Positions 9,389 to 19,749 of a stretch of DNA of 64,000 nt are shown here, piece by piece. How positions within the stretch are numbered: the stretch's first letter is position 1; the number at the start of each line of letters is the position of its first letter. Both the position numbers and the translations under genes were made by a program. The stretch comes from Flavobacteriaceae bacterium. Lineage in GTDB: Bacteria > Bacteroidota > Bacteroidia > Flavobacteriales > Flavobacteriaceae. The notes beneath the pieces are model-generated. The model saw only the letters and a list, made by a program, of their open reading frames with translations. It had not been told where the DNA came from and did no database searches. Location: the NCBI GenBank assembly GCA_013215095.1, contig JABSPM010000116.1, positions 1-64,000 of the forward strand, read 5' to 3'.

Positions 9389-9568
9389 AGACAACAAAAT
9401 TGCTTCAAAAATACCATTTTATTTAAAATTAATTACAAAATAAAATGAGATTAAAGCGGTGTTCGATTGTAGAATATATGTGCTAAATTTCACCTTAATG
9501 CCTCTTTTGTTTAGGTTATAAATTCTAAAATTATTCATAATAGACTGCGTTATAAATTACAATTGACT

Positions 9569-9576
9569 TATTTTTG
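9569..9576 (+). promoter_or_regulatory. possible -7 element of the TSP3-repeat lipoprotein gene
   Basis: TATTTTTG at 9569-9576 matches TAnnTTTG and lies 19 bases before the ATG at 9596. No good -33 TTG is visible, so this is a weak call. Confidence 0.35.
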
Positions 9577-9595
9577 TTCAAAATTATATACTCAA

Positions 9596-10543
9596 ATGCG
9601 CAAAATATTATATCTATCAGTAATAGCAGTTTTAGGATTTGTTTCTTGTGATGATGGTGACTTGATTACAACCAATTTAACCTTAGATGATATAACCGAA
9701 TTTCAAAATTGCGGCGATCTTGTGTTTTATAAACTACAAGAAGTTCCTTTTGAGTCTTTATCCTTAAGCCTCTCAAGCCCAAGCAATAGCGTTTCTGATT
9801 TCATTGAGGGTGCTTTAGAAAATGAGAATGGTAATTATGAAGTAACTTATGAATTGACTAATTCTAGTAACACAATTCTATACCGATCTTACGCTGCGAC
9901 ATACACCGATGAACTTGCCGATGAATTATTTTGTAACGATGTTCCTGCTAATATTGTTATCACAAGTGAAAGTCAAAATGACCCTTCTCAAGGTACTATA
10001 AAAATTACAACAAGCTTTGATGACACTGATGGTGATGACAATGATGGCATTCCAGCTGAATTGGAAGATATCAATGAAGATGGAAATTATGACAATGATG
10101 ATACGGACCAAGATGGTATTCCAAATTATTTGGACGACGACGACGACGGTGACAATGTACCTACTACTGAAGAAAATCATAATTATTCTTCTACCAATGG
10201 ATTATCTAATGCTCAAGACACTGATAGCGATGGTACACCAGACTATTTAGATACCGATGATGATGGTGATAGTGTCCTAACACGAGATGAAGAAAATCAA
10301 TCTCAAGACCAAAACCCAATTAATGATGAAACAGAAGAAGGAACACCAGATTATTTAAATCCATCTGTACAATCAACGGTTGCTGCTACAGCCTATAGAG
10401 AACATACTATCGAACAAACGTTCACCATACATGTAGAAATTAGCAATTTTATTTTATATCCCTTATCGCAAGATTCCTTGGATTATGGAACTCTAACGCC
10501 TTCGCCAACAGAAGAACGCAAGATTACACCAGATTTCAACTAG
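9596..10543 (+). CDS. secreted lipoprotein with thrombospondin type 3-like Ca2+-binding repeats
   Basis: A 315-residue lipoprotein. ATG at 9596 starts a signal peptide ending in LGFVSC, whose Cys would be lipidated. Residues about 140-245 form an Asp/Asn/Gly-rich array with repeated DxDxDGxxD units (DTDQDGIPNYLDD, DTDSDGTPDYLDTDDDGD), typical of TSP3 calcium-binding repeats in Bacteroidota surface proteins. No catalytic domain or T9SS sorting domain is seen. The calcium repeats probably act as a rigid spacer at the cell surface. It converges on the Smr gene, with stop codons 2 bp apart. Confidence 0.8.
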   Translation: MRKILYLSVIAVLGFVSCDDGDLITTNLTLDDITEFQNCGDLVFYKLQEVPFESLSLSLSSPSNSVSDFIEGALENENGNYEVTYELTNSSNTILYRSYAATYTDELADELFCNDVPANIVITSESQNDPSQGTIKITTSFDDTDGDDNDGIPAELEDINEDGNYDNDDTDQDGIPNYLDDDDDGDNVPTTEENHNYSSTNGLSNAQDTDSDGTPDYLDTDDDGDSVLTRDEENQSQDQNPINDETEEGTPDYLNPSVQSTVAATAYREHTIEQTFTIHVEISNFILYPLSQDSLDYGTLTPSPTEERKITPDFN

Positions 10544-10545
10544 GC

Positions 10546-11094
10546 TCATTTTACATTCTGAGAAATATAAACTTCGGTTGCACCCAAACCATATTTTTGG
10601 TAGTTAGCGTCATAATACCTTACGTTATCATAACGGTTAAAAAGGTACTCTAATTCTAGTCGAAGCACACCTTCTCCCACGCCATGAATAAAAACCATCC
10701 GTTGTATATGCTTTTTAATTGCTAACTCCAGCTGACGCTTTGCTGTATCTAGCTGTAATGATAGTATATCATGTTTAGACATCCCTTTGGTTGATTTAAC
10801 CAAATGATGAATATGCAAATCCACTTCCATAGCAGGTTTTAAACGCTCTTTTTTCTTTAAAACCTTTGCCTTTTTTTGCTGTGCGTCTTTTTTGGAAATT
10901 GCCTTATAGATATCAACACTTGTGGTTTTGGATAATATAGAACCCTCAATAATAAGCTGTTCTGCATTATATTCTAACTCAAAACCATCACCTGTTTTAA
11001 TAATAACCTTATCACCTAATTGATTTACAACAACACCAGTAAAAGTGTCATCTACAACAGAAACATTAGTTCCTTTCTTAAATCGCTTCTTCAT
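10546..11094 (-). CDS. Smr (MutS2-type) domain protein
   Basis: A 182-residue protein. The N-terminal part (about 5-50) is a small beta domain beginning KRFKKGTNVSVVDD. A Lys-rich linker follows. The C-terminal Smr domain (about 90-180) has the diagnostic DLHIHHL and HGVGEGVL motifs. Smr domains bind or cleave nucleic acids, as in MutS2, where they act in recombination control or on collided ribosomes. The stand-alone form with this N-terminal domain is common in Bacteroidota and its exact job is not established. ATG at 11094 is chosen over TTG at 11112. It overlaps the membrane-protein gene upstream by 17 bp, so the two are coupled. Confidence 0.85.
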   Translation of the reverse strand: MKKRFKKGTNVSVVDDTFTGVVVNQLGDKVIIKTGDGFELEYNAEQLIIEGSILSKTTSVDIYKAISKKDAQQKKAKVLKKKERLKPAMEVDLHIHHLVKSTKGMSKHDILSLQLDTAKRQLELAIKKHIQRMVFIHGVGEGVLRLELEYLFNRYDNVRYYDANYQKYGLGATEVYISQNVK

Positions 11095-11287
11095 CTGTTT
11101 CGCTTTTAACAAAGGGGGCTTCTGGTTTTGTATTAGAGATACCTCGGGTTAATCGATACAAACCAAACATCAATAACATAATACCAATTATTAGAATATA
11201 ATCATCTTTTCTATCTTTTGCATCAGCAATAAAAATTGCAAAGCCACCTAGAAGAATAAAAACATAATTCAACCATTTTTTTTTCAT
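11078..11287 (-). CDS. small two-helix membrane protein
   Basis: A 69-residue protein with hydrophobic segments at about 6-21 (LNYVFILLGGFAIFIAD) and 30-47 (YILIIGIMLLMFGLYRL), separated by a charged turn (KDRKDD). The tail is acidic and ends in EEAI. No known family is recognised. Its 3' end overlaps the Smr gene by 17 bp in another frame, suggesting translational coupling. Confidence 0.7.
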   Translation of the reverse strand: MKKKWLNYVFILLGGFAIFIADAKDRKDDYILIIGIMLLMFGLYRLTRGISNTKPEAPFVKSETDEEAI

Positions 11288-11805
11288 AGTTCAAATTTAC
11301 ATGTTTTATTGAAAAAGGTAAAACAACATTTAATACCATTTGAAATGAATGGAATAAAACATCCTTTTTAGCTTACAGTACTTTCAAACGGAAAATGGTT
11401 AAGTCTTTAAAACTTAAAAGAGTTCGTATACTATTTTGCATATACTAATTCAAATCAATTGCATTAGAAACACTATTCTCAACACAATATAGCAGTAATG
11501 TGTTTACTTATTTATCTTGCAATACTTTATTAGTTTTTACGTGGCACGAAACACATTTGCCATTAAAAAACACCTAAAAACAAAAAGTTTAGACTTTACT
11601 TTCGTTTTTTTTTAGTTGAATTTTATTTGACAAAATCGCTTTGTATACCGCTAATGGATACATCCTGTAATCGCGCTATAGTTTGGAATAAAGATTTTAT
11701 GCAAATCATAAAAACTAAATTCCAATATTTTTAGCTAAATTTAACAAAAAAATAAAACGATTCATACACAAGCCATTGTAGCATATAAATAATGATAATA
11801 CCAAA
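11288..11805. other. gene-free region, 518 bp
   Basis: No open frame of note. It must hold the start signals of the minus-strand gene at 11287 and the plus-strand MBOAT gene at 11806. A segment around 11372-11410 (GTACTTTCAAACGG at 11378) resembles one at 29296-29333. See the findings. No clear TAnnTTTG promoter was picked out. Confidence 0.5.
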
Positions 11806-13227
11806 ATGATATTTAACTCCCTGGCATTTATTACTTTTTTTCCTACCTTTTTTATACTTTATTGGGGGCTCATAAACGATAATAAAAAATCTCAGAATAT
11901 ACTAGTTATAATAGCGAGTTATATCTTTTATGGCTGGTGGGATTGGCGTTTTTTATTTTTAATATTTTTTAGTTCAGTAGTTGATTACAGTATCGGTTTA
12001 GGCTTGTCGGCAACATCAAAAGTGTCTAAAAGAAAATTTCTTTTAGGTTTAAGCCTTTCTATTAATTTAGGCCTATTAGGCTTCTTCAAATACTTTAATT
12101 TTTTTATTGAAAACTTCAATACTGCTTTTGGTTCTGCTGGTATAAATACAAATATAAGTTCATTAAACATCATTTTACCTGTAGGTATTAGCTTTTATAC
12201 TTTTCAGACGATGAGCTATACCATAGACATCTATCGCAATAAAATAAAGCCAACAAAAGATATATTTGCCTTTATAGCCTTTATAAGCTTCTTTCCTCAA
12301 TTAGTTGCCGGACCTATTGAACGCGCCAGTCATTTACTGCCTCAATTTTTGAAGAATAGAAAATTCGATTATAAGAAAGCAGTCTCAGGAATAAAGCTCA
12401 TTGTTTTTGGTTTTTTTAAAAAAATAGTAATCGCTGATAATTCTGCTCAACTCGTTAATGAGATATTTCAAAATTATCCCAATGAATCCTATTTGTCTTT
12501 GATTATGGGAACCGTTTTATTTGCGTTTCAAATTTATTGTGACTTTAGCGGATACTCAGACATAGCTATTGGTTTGAGTCGCATTTTAGGATTTGATCTT
12601 ATGTATAACTTTAAATTCCCTTACCTTTCTAGTAATATTAGAGAATTTTGGAATAGATGGCACATATCATTATCTTCTTGGTTTAGGGATTACGTATACA
12701 TTCCTCTTGGAGGAAATAAAGTATCCCAACCAAGAGTATTATTCAATACTTTTTGTGTATTTATCATAAGTGGCTTTTGGCATGGCGCCAATTGGACTTT
12801 TGTGTTTTGGGGGGTTTTACATGCATTATTCTTTATGCCTATTATTCTATTTCGCGAAAAATTTCCGAAAGAAAACTTTCATTTCAGTCTTAAAAAACTC
12901 TTCTTTATTTTAGTTAATTTTGGTTTAGTTTGCCTTGCTTGGGTTTTTTTTAGAGCTGAAAATATTCAAGATGCACTTCTATATATAAGACAAATTTTTT
13001 CATTAGCTGAAGGGCAAAGTGCATTTATGAAAACAAACACTCATTTTCTTATGACTTTAATTACTGGAATTGGTATTTCCATTTTACTTACTCTAGAAAT
13101 GAAAACCTTATTAAAACAAAAAAAAGAAATTGAGTTTTCACCTCTTGGATTAGTTGCTGTCATTTTACTAACACTCTTTTTGGGCGCTTTTAAAAATCAG
13201 GCAGATTTCATCTATTTTCAATTTTAA
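11806..13227 (+). CDS. MBOAT family membrane-bound O-acyltransferase (AlgI/DltB-like)
   Basis: A 473-residue integral membrane protein with about ten hydrophobic segments. It carries the MBOAT signature: EFWNRWHISLSSWFRDYVYIPLGG spans about 280-303, and the catalytic histidine lies in SGFWHGANWTFVFWG at about 325. This class transfers acyl groups, usually acetyl, from the cytoplasm to exported polysaccharides. The next gene, 10 bp downstream, encodes an SGNH-like protein. That is the usual pairing of membrane carrier and extracytoplasmic transferase. No polysaccharide synthesis genes lie nearby, so the acceptor is unknown. Confidence 0.92.
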   Translation: MIFNSLAFITFFPTFFILYWGLINDNKKSQNILVIIASYIFYGWWDWRFLFLIFFSSVVDYSIGLGLSATSKVSKRKFLLGLSLSINLGLLGFFKYFNFFIENFNTAFGSAGINTNISSLNIILPVGISFYTFQTMSYTIDIYRNKIKPTKDIFAFIAFISFFPQLVAGPIERASHLLPQFLKNRKFDYKKAVSGIKLIVFGFFKKIVIADNSAQLVNEIFQNYPNESYLSLIMGTVLFAFQIYCDFSGYSDIAIGLSRILGFDLMYNFKFPYLSSNIREFWNRWHISLSSWFRDYVYIPLGGNKVSQPRVLFNTFCVFIISGFWHGANWTFVFWGVLHALFFMPIILFREKFPKENFHFSLKKLFFILVNFGLVCLAWVFFRAENIQDALLYIRQIFSLAEGQSAFMKTNTHFLMTLITGIGISILLTLEMKTLLKQKKEIEFSPLGLVAVILLTLFLGAFKNQADFIYFQF

Positions 13228-13237
13228 TTAGAGAGAC

Positions 13238-14131
13238 ATGAAAGCATTTATTTTAAAGCTCGTAAAGTACATTTTTATTGTTATTATAATAACTAATGTT
13301 TTTGGTTGGACAGGTGATTTTATCTTAAGAAAATCAAGTTTTTTCAAACCCTCATTTTTACTCAATAATTATAATAGATCTGAACAATTTGACTATTTTA
13401 TCTTAGGTTCAAGTAGAGGACTCACTACGCTAAATAGTGGTCAAATAGATGCTGAATTACAGACAAAAGGTGTTAACTTGTCTATGGATGATACCGACTT
13501 AAAAACACAGCTTTTAATGTTAAATCACTTTTTTAAAAATGGTTACAAAAGTAAATACTGTATCCTTGTTTTAGACGATATTACCGCTTCGCAATCCAAA
13601 CTTGGTGATAACGACTATAAGTTTTCACCATATATTAAGAAAGATTATGTAACAAACCACTTTAAAAGCTATGAAAATACACCATTAAAACCGCTTTATA
13701 ATTCAATATACTTGCCTTTTTTAAAATATTCCTATTACAACATACAAATGATCCCTCCTGTTTTGATTGCCTTAGTATATCCAAATAAAAGACATAGGTT
13801 TGACAAAAATGGCAATTATACTTACCCGAGTTTAATAAACTCCAAAAAGAATGAAAATAAAAGTGAAGTTACGACAAAAATAATAAACCCATTGGTAAAG
13901 GAAATCCAAACACTATGCAAAGCAAATAAAACAGAGTTAATCACATATATAGCGCCCTATCGTGATTTAGAAATTAGATTGCCGCAAAATGATAAAGTCA
14001 TTAATAACTCCGCTTCTATTAAAGAGTACGACCTGTTCTATGATGCGATACATGTTAATAGTGAAGGAAGAATAGTTGCGACTAACAAGTTTATAGCCTA
14101 TTTAAAACATAAGATATCGGGAACGAAGTAA
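13238..14131 (+). CDS. membrane-anchored SGNH-like protein paired with MBOAT
   Basis: A 297-residue protein with an N-terminal membrane anchor or signal (about 5-25, IFIVIIITNVFGW). After it, DYFILGSSRG at about 50 matches the serine block of SGNH hydrolases. Near the C-terminus, YDAIHVNSEGR at about 270 supplies the DxxH block. The middle has no firm family match. It directly follows the MBOAT gene, so by analogy with AlgI-AlgJ/AlgX systems it probably completes acyl transfer outside the membrane. That role is inferred from context and the two motifs. Confidence 0.7.
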   Translation: MKAFILKLVKYIFIVIIITNVFGWTGDFILRKSSFFKPSFLLNNYNRSEQFDYFILGSSRGLTTLNSGQIDAELQTKGVNLSMDDTDLKTQLLMLNHFFKNGYKSKYCILVLDDITASQSKLGDNDYKFSPYIKKDYVTNHFKSYENTPLKPLYNSIYLPFLKYSYYNIQMIPPVLIALVYPNKRHRFDKNGNYTYPSLINSKKNENKSEVTTKIINPLVKEIQTLCKANKTELITYIAPYRDLEIRLPQNDKVINNSASIKEYDLFYDAIHVNSEGRIVATNKFIAYLKHKISGTK

Positions 14132-14351
14132 ACAATTCAGCACTGTAAATGAGGAACTAACTACATAATTAATTACAATTAATCACTCACAGTCTAAAGA
14201 TTAAATAGTTTGTGACTGTCCGGTTTTTAAAGTTTAGAATACTTCATTTAAAAAAGACTAAAACTCATGGAAAATTTACTGTAAGATATATAACAAGTAC
14301 ATCTAAGGTGCTATAAAACCACTTTATAAAATTAGAAATAGATTAAAGTAA

Positions 14352-17300
14352 ATGGAACATATTATCACGAATTACATAAAAAAACATAGTAATTCAACCA
14401 TTCGCAATAGAGCGCAATATATTAACGTAAAATTAATGACCCTTGACACTAACAGTTACAGCTTTAGCTACAAAGGTTCTGAAAGGCAACCTTATACTAT
14501 AAATATTTCGACAGACTCGAATGGAATCATAAGCAGTTGCACTTGTCCTTATGACTATGAAGGCATTTGTAAACATGAAATAGCCGCATTATTATACATT
14601 AAAGACACCTTACTTAAACTACAACAAATGAACAAAAACTTATTTGGTGAAAATCTTAAAAAAACACACATAACGAAATTAAGTTAACCGACCATACTTT
14701 AACTGAAGATACAATTCATAGATTGGCCGAAAAAAACAACTGTAGTTTTATAAATTTTTATTATATAGAACTAGTATCTTTTTCAAAAAATAACATCAGT
14801 ACAACCTATAATGACTGGTCACTTTATAAGCAAAGTATTGTATATGACGACTCAAAACAGATAATCACTGCTACTTGTAGTTGTAAAGATTCTAAAAAAA
14901 AGCTATGCACACATGAGTTGTCCGCCTTAACTTATATCATCAAAAATTTTGGAGAAAATTATTTTTCACCAGAATATATTGAAAAAGAAAAAAATAAATT
15001 CTTAAAACCATATGGCTTATCAATTAATGATAATTATGATAAGTTTTTTGACTTTACGTTTGATGAAAACGGTTTACAGGTTAAAGAAAAAATAAAAAAC
15101 ATTATACCATCTGTTTCGATTGCTACCGATAATTTATTACCTAAGTTAGATTCAAAAGCAGAAAACGCACTTTATGTCATAAAAAACAACGAAACACAAC
15201 ATATCAATTATGGCATTGGATTCTGTTTTAACACCTACAAATCCTCAAACATAAATTTGTTTGAGTTTATCCCCTTTACCGGAAAATTCAAAAAGCACGT
15301 CAAAGAGTTGTCTTCATCATTTAAACAAATTGAAAGCTATGCTTTAAACACAATTTTTGAAAGAAATCTGCCAGAATCTGACAAACTTATCATTATAAAA
15401 CCCTTAGAGTTTTCGACACAATACGAGCATTTTTTAGAAGATTTTTCAATTGAAGAATACCGTTTGACTTTTATTAAATTTAAAGAAATTATAAATTTAA
15501 ATTCAAAATACCCTTTCTTTATCAAAGGAAACAGAGACACCTTAGTAAAAAAGAATATGAAGGAGTTGGTAATTTCAAATGAAATGCCTGTTCTCCGTTT
15601 TGTTGTTAGTGAAAATGATGATTTTTACAATTTAAAACCCAAGCTTGAACTCGGGGGAAAAGGCTATCAAATAAATTCAAAAAAATTAAAAATATATCCG
15701 TTTTTTTGCATACACGACCAGACCTTGTATCCCTTTAAAACACCTTACGAGTTTTTATATTTAAACCGCTTACAAGGCCGTCCTTATATTAACTTTTTCA
15801 AAGGGGATTACAATAAACTTTATCAAGAGTTTTTAAGACCTTTTGCCAAACATTTTGAAATTCAGTATGCACTAAAACCTAGTACCAAAAAGCCAAAAAT
15901 CTTGCGTGCTAACACCATGAATAAACAGGTGTTTTTATCAGATTATGAGGGTGAGTTTATCATATTTAAATTGGGAGTACAATATGATAATACTTTAGTG
16001 TACACACATTCTAAAGAAGACATCTATAACGATAAGACCAATAGTATAATTGAACGAAACCCAGCTTATGAAAATGAGTTTATAGAGCAGTTTAAGGAGT
16101 TGCACCCCGATTTTGACAATCAGGAAGACATATTTTTATTAACGCCCCTCCAATTAATAGAAAATCAATGGCTTTTAACGGCATCTCAAAAAATGGAGCA
16201 AATGGAAATGACCGTTTATGGCGCAAAAGAATTAAAATCATTTAAGTATAACCTTAATAAACCAAAGGTCTCATTAAGTATTTCATCACATACAGATTGG
16301 TTTGATCTAGAACTCACCGTAAAATATGGCAAAGAAATAGCTTCTTTAAAAGATATACGCAAAGCGATTCTAAAAAAAGAAAAATACATACAACTAAGTG
16401 ACGGAACCTTAGGTGCATTGCCTGAGGAATGGTTAAAGAAGTTTGACACCTATTTTAGATCTGGAGAGGTGAAAAATAATACAGTAAAGATTTCAAATTA
16501 TCAGTTCAATATTATTGATGAATTGTTTGAAAATATTGAAAGCACACCCGACTTTTTATTAGAGTTACAACGTAAAAAAGAGCAATTATGTAACCTAAAA
16601 GAAGTTTCAAATACGGTCATGCCAAAAGCATTAAAAGCCCAACTAAGATCTTATCAAGTTGATGGACTCAATTGGTTAGTATTCTTAGAAAAAATCAATT
16701 GGGCGGTATCCTTGCCGATGACATGGGGCTAGGTAAAACCTTGCAAGTTATTTCCTTTATCACCTATTTGAAAGAATATTATAAAAAAGCTACCCCTCAT
16801 CTAGTCGTTGTTCCTACATCATTGATATTTAATTGGGAAAATGAAATTAAAAAATTTAGCCCATCATTAAAAGTCCATAAATACGTAGGAATTGAAAGAA
16901 ACACAAAACACCTTTCAATACTAAAAGCGGATATCATACTTACAACCTATGGAACACTTATAAATGATATTGAAGTTTTAAAAGAAATTACCTACAATTG
17001 GATTATACTAGATGAAAGTCAAGCTATTAAAAATCCAAATTCAAAACGCTATAAGGCAGCACGATTACTTCAAGGCGAAAACCGACTAGCCTTAACAGGT
17101 ACGCCAATTGAAAATAACACCTTTGATCTGTATGCACAAATGAACTTTTTAAACCCTGGACTATTAGGCACTATGAGTCATTTCAAAAAAGAGTTCTCAG
17201 ATCCAATTGATAAAGATCGCAATAAAGAAGCATCAGAATTACTAAGTAAAATGATTCACCCGTTTTTACTTCGTAGAACAAAAAAACAAGTGGCCACAGA

Positions 17301-18024
17301 ACTCCCTGAAAAAAGCGAATCTATTTTGTATTGTGAAATGGGAGATAAACAGCGTAAAGTTTATGAGCATTTTAAAGAGAAGTATAAAAATTATTTATTG
17401 GAAAAAATTGATGAAAACGGTGCCGCTAGATCACAAATGTATGTTTTAGAAGGCTTAACGAAACTCCGACAAATATGCAATTGCCCAAGTTTACTCAATG
17501 AGGAAGAAGATTTTGGAAAGTCTTCAGTAAAATTGGATATTCTCATCGATAATATCAAACTAAAAACATCCCAACATAAAGTCTTAGTGTTCTCGCAATT
17601 TACATCGATGTTGCATCTTATCCAAGAGAGGTTAGATAATGAAAACATAGCGTATGAATACTTAGATGGCAAAACAAAAAATAGAGAAAAAAAGGTGTCT
17701 AATTTTCAAAACGACGATACATTAATGGTCTTCCTAATTAGTCTAAAGGCTGGTGGCACAGGACTAAATCTAACTAAGGCAGATTATGTGTTTTTAGTAG
17801 ACCCATGGTGGAACCCTGCAGTAGAAAGCCAAGCTATTGATAGGTCACACCGCATAGGGCAAACAAAACAAGTGATTGCTTATCGCATGATATGTAAAGA
17901 TACTATTGAAGAAAAAATAATGGCATTACAGAAAAACAAAAAGGAGGTTTCTAACTCAGTAATACAAGTAGATGCTATTAAAAAGTCATTTAATAAAACT
18001 GAAATAAAAGCACTTTTTGCATAA
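14352..18024 (+). pseudogene. SNF2-family helicase with two SWIM zinc fingers, broken by two frameshifts
   Basis: Three successive frames together encode a protein of about 1,224 residues. Part one (14352-14687) ends in a SWIM finger, CTCPYDYEGICKHE (CxC-x7-CxH). Part two (to 16732) opens with a second SWIM finger, CSCKDSKKKLCTHE, and carries a long, unassigned middle region. Part three (to 18024) is the SNF2 ATPase: GGILADDMGLGKT (Walker A), ILDESQ (Walker B), LTGTPIENN, and the C-terminal helicase block AGGTGLNL and QAIDRSHRIGQ. Both breaks lie in A-runs (A7 at 14658-14664, A6 at 16689-16694). One extra A in each restores the frame, giving LKKNTHNE and FLEKNQLGGILADD. SNF2 proteins remodel DNA-protein complexes; bacterial SWIM-SNF2 roles are poorly known. 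It is a true pseudogene, a slippage-corrected gene, or a sequencing artefact. Confidence 0.85.
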
Positions 18025-18082
18025 AACCCTTAGACATAGATTAAAATTATATTCTAAGCTACTACTATCGCGCACTTAGTAG

Positions 18083-18118
18083 AAATAAAAGCTATATTTT
18101 TTACAAGGGCTTTTATTT
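18083..18118. terminator. possible AT-rich terminator after the SNF2 gene
   Basis: AAATAAAAGC (18083-18092) pairs with GCTTTTATTT (18109-18118) around a 16-base loop, 59 bp after the helicase stop. The stem is AT-rich, so strength is uncertain. It may serve both strands, as the carboxylase operon converges here. Confidence 0.4.
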
Positions 18119-18204
18119 GCTATATAAACTCAAATTTTAATCTCATGCATAATATATTCATAAGCATCAAATCTATAATACGTTTAAAATAAGTCGCTTT
18201 TAAT

Positions 18205-19746
18205 TTACAAAGGCATATTTCCATGTTTTTTTTGTGGGAGTTTGGTATCCTTATTTTTTAGCATTGCAAAGGCTTTAATTAATTTTCGGCGTGTATCTTT
18301 TGGCAGTATAACTTCATCTACAAAACCACGCTCAGCTGCACTATATGGATTTGCGAAAAGTTCTGCATACTCTGCTTCCTTTTCTAGCCATTTTTCTTCA
18401 GGATTCTCAGCGGCTGCAATAGATTTTTTAAAGATAATTTCAGCAGCACCCTTAGCGCCCATTACAGCAATTTCTGCACATGGCCAAGCAAAATTCATAT
18501 CTGCACCAATATGCTTCGAATTCATAACATCATATGCACCACCATATGCTTTTCTTGTAATAACCGTGACTCTTGGAACAGTAGCTTCGCTAAAGGCATA
18601 CAATAGTTTTGCACCATGAACAATAATACCATTCCATTCTTGATCTGTTCCTGGCAAGAATCCGGGCACATCCTCTAACACCAATAACGGAATATTGAAA
18701 GCATCGCAGAAACGTACAAAACGTGCAGCTTTTGTTGAGCTATTTACATCTAAAACTCCTGCTAAATACATCGGTTGATTTGCTACAATACCAACACTCT
18801 CACCAGCTAAACGTGCAAAACCAACAATTATGTTTTCTGCAAAATCTTTATGGATTTCAAAGAAAGAGTCCTCATCTATAATCCCCTTAATAACCTCGTG
18901 CATATCATAAGGTTTATTGGAATTATCAGGAATAATAGCAGACAGATTATCTCTTAATTCTTCCCCAAGTTCATAGGGTAATGCCCTAGGTTTTTCTTTA
19001 TTATTTTGAGGCATATAGCTCAGCAGTTGTTTTACATCTTCTAAACTTGCAATATCATTAACAGATGTCACATGCGCCACACCTGATTTTGTAGAATGCG
19101 TACTTGCACCTCCAAGTTCTTCACTTGTAACTTCTTCGTTTGTAACTGTTTTTACAACATTTGGTCCAGTTACAAACATGTAACTTGTATCCTGCACCAT
19201 CATAGTAAAATCTGTCATGGCAGGAGAATATACAGCTCCTCCTGCACAAGGCCCCATTATAGCGGATATTTGAGGAATTACACCCGAGGCTTGAACATTT
19301 CTATAAAAAATATCTGCATAGCCACCCAAAGAACGCACACCTTCTTGAATACGTGCGCCTCCAGAATCATTTAAACCGATAATAGGCGCGCCAACTTTCA
19401 TTGCCAAATCCATAACCTTACATATTTTTTCGGCATGTGTTTCTGATAGAGAACCACCAAAAACTGTAAAATCTTGAGCAAACACATATATCAAACGACC
19501 AGCAATAGTACCATAACCTGTAATAACGCCATCCCCGTAATATTGTTGATTAGCCATACCGAAGTCCTTAGTTCTATGCGTCACTAAAACACCTATTTCT
19601 TCAAAAGAACCTTCATCTAGAAGGTAATTAACACGTTCTCTTGCTGTTAATTTTTTATTATTATGTTGTTTTTCAATACGCTTCTCTCCACCCCCTAAAT
19701 AGGCGTTTTGTAAACGTTCGTTTAATGCTTTTATCTTATCTTCCAT
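18205..19746 (-). CDS. acyl-CoA carboxylase carboxyltransferase subunit (propionyl-CoA carboxylase beta type)
   Basis: A 513-residue carboxyltransferase of the crotonase superfamily that moves carboxyl from biotin to an acyl-CoA. It is the fused-type subunit, with two homologous halves. The N-terminal half has [20 protein letters not shown] at about 120-140 and [12 protein letters not shown] at about 165. The C-terminal half has [15 protein letters not shown] at about 365 and [13 protein letters not shown] at about 400. Length fits propionyl-CoA carboxylase beta. It is the last gene of a three-gene operon, 3 bp after the biotin carboxylase gene. A methylmalonyl-CoA mutase subunit at 61.4 kb supports propionyl-CoA as substrate, but specificity cannot be read from motifs alone. 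Confidence 0.9.
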   Translation of the reverse strand: MEDKIKALNERLQNAYLGGGEKRIEKQHNNKKLTARERVNYLLDEGSFEEIGVLVTHRTKDFGMANQQYYGDGVITGYGTIAGRLIYVFAQDFTVFGGSLSETHAEKICKVMDLAMKVGAPIIGLNDSGGARIQEGVRSLGGYADIFYRNVQASGVIPQISAIMGPCAGGAVYSPAMTDFTMMVQDTSYMFVTGPNVVKTVTNEEVTSEELGGASTHSTKSGVAHVTSVNDIASLEDVKQLLSYMPQNNKEKPRALPYELGEELRDNLSAIIPDNSNKPYDMHEVIKGIIDEDSFFEIHKDFAENIIVGFARLAGESVGIVANQPMYLAGVLDVNSSTKAARFVRFCDAFNIPLLVLEDVPGFLPGTDQEWNGIIVHGAKLLYAFSEATVPRVTVITRKAYGGAYDVMNSKHIGADMNFAWPCAEIAVMGAKGAAEIIFKKSIAAAENPEEKWLEKEAEYAELFANPYSAAERGFVDEVILPKDTRRKLIKAFAMLKNKDTKLPQKKHGNMPL

Positions 19747-19749
19747 AGT

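Noticed and set aside
9926-10250. Ile/Val-rich and Met-rich frames on both strands
   Set aside because: Shadows of the Asp/Gly repeats in the TSP3 lipoprotein gene.
10021-10275. Repetitive DNA possibly resembling a CRISPR or tandem repeat
   Set aside because: The repetition is of Asp-codon triplets within the TSP3 coding region, with no regular repeat-spacer pattern.
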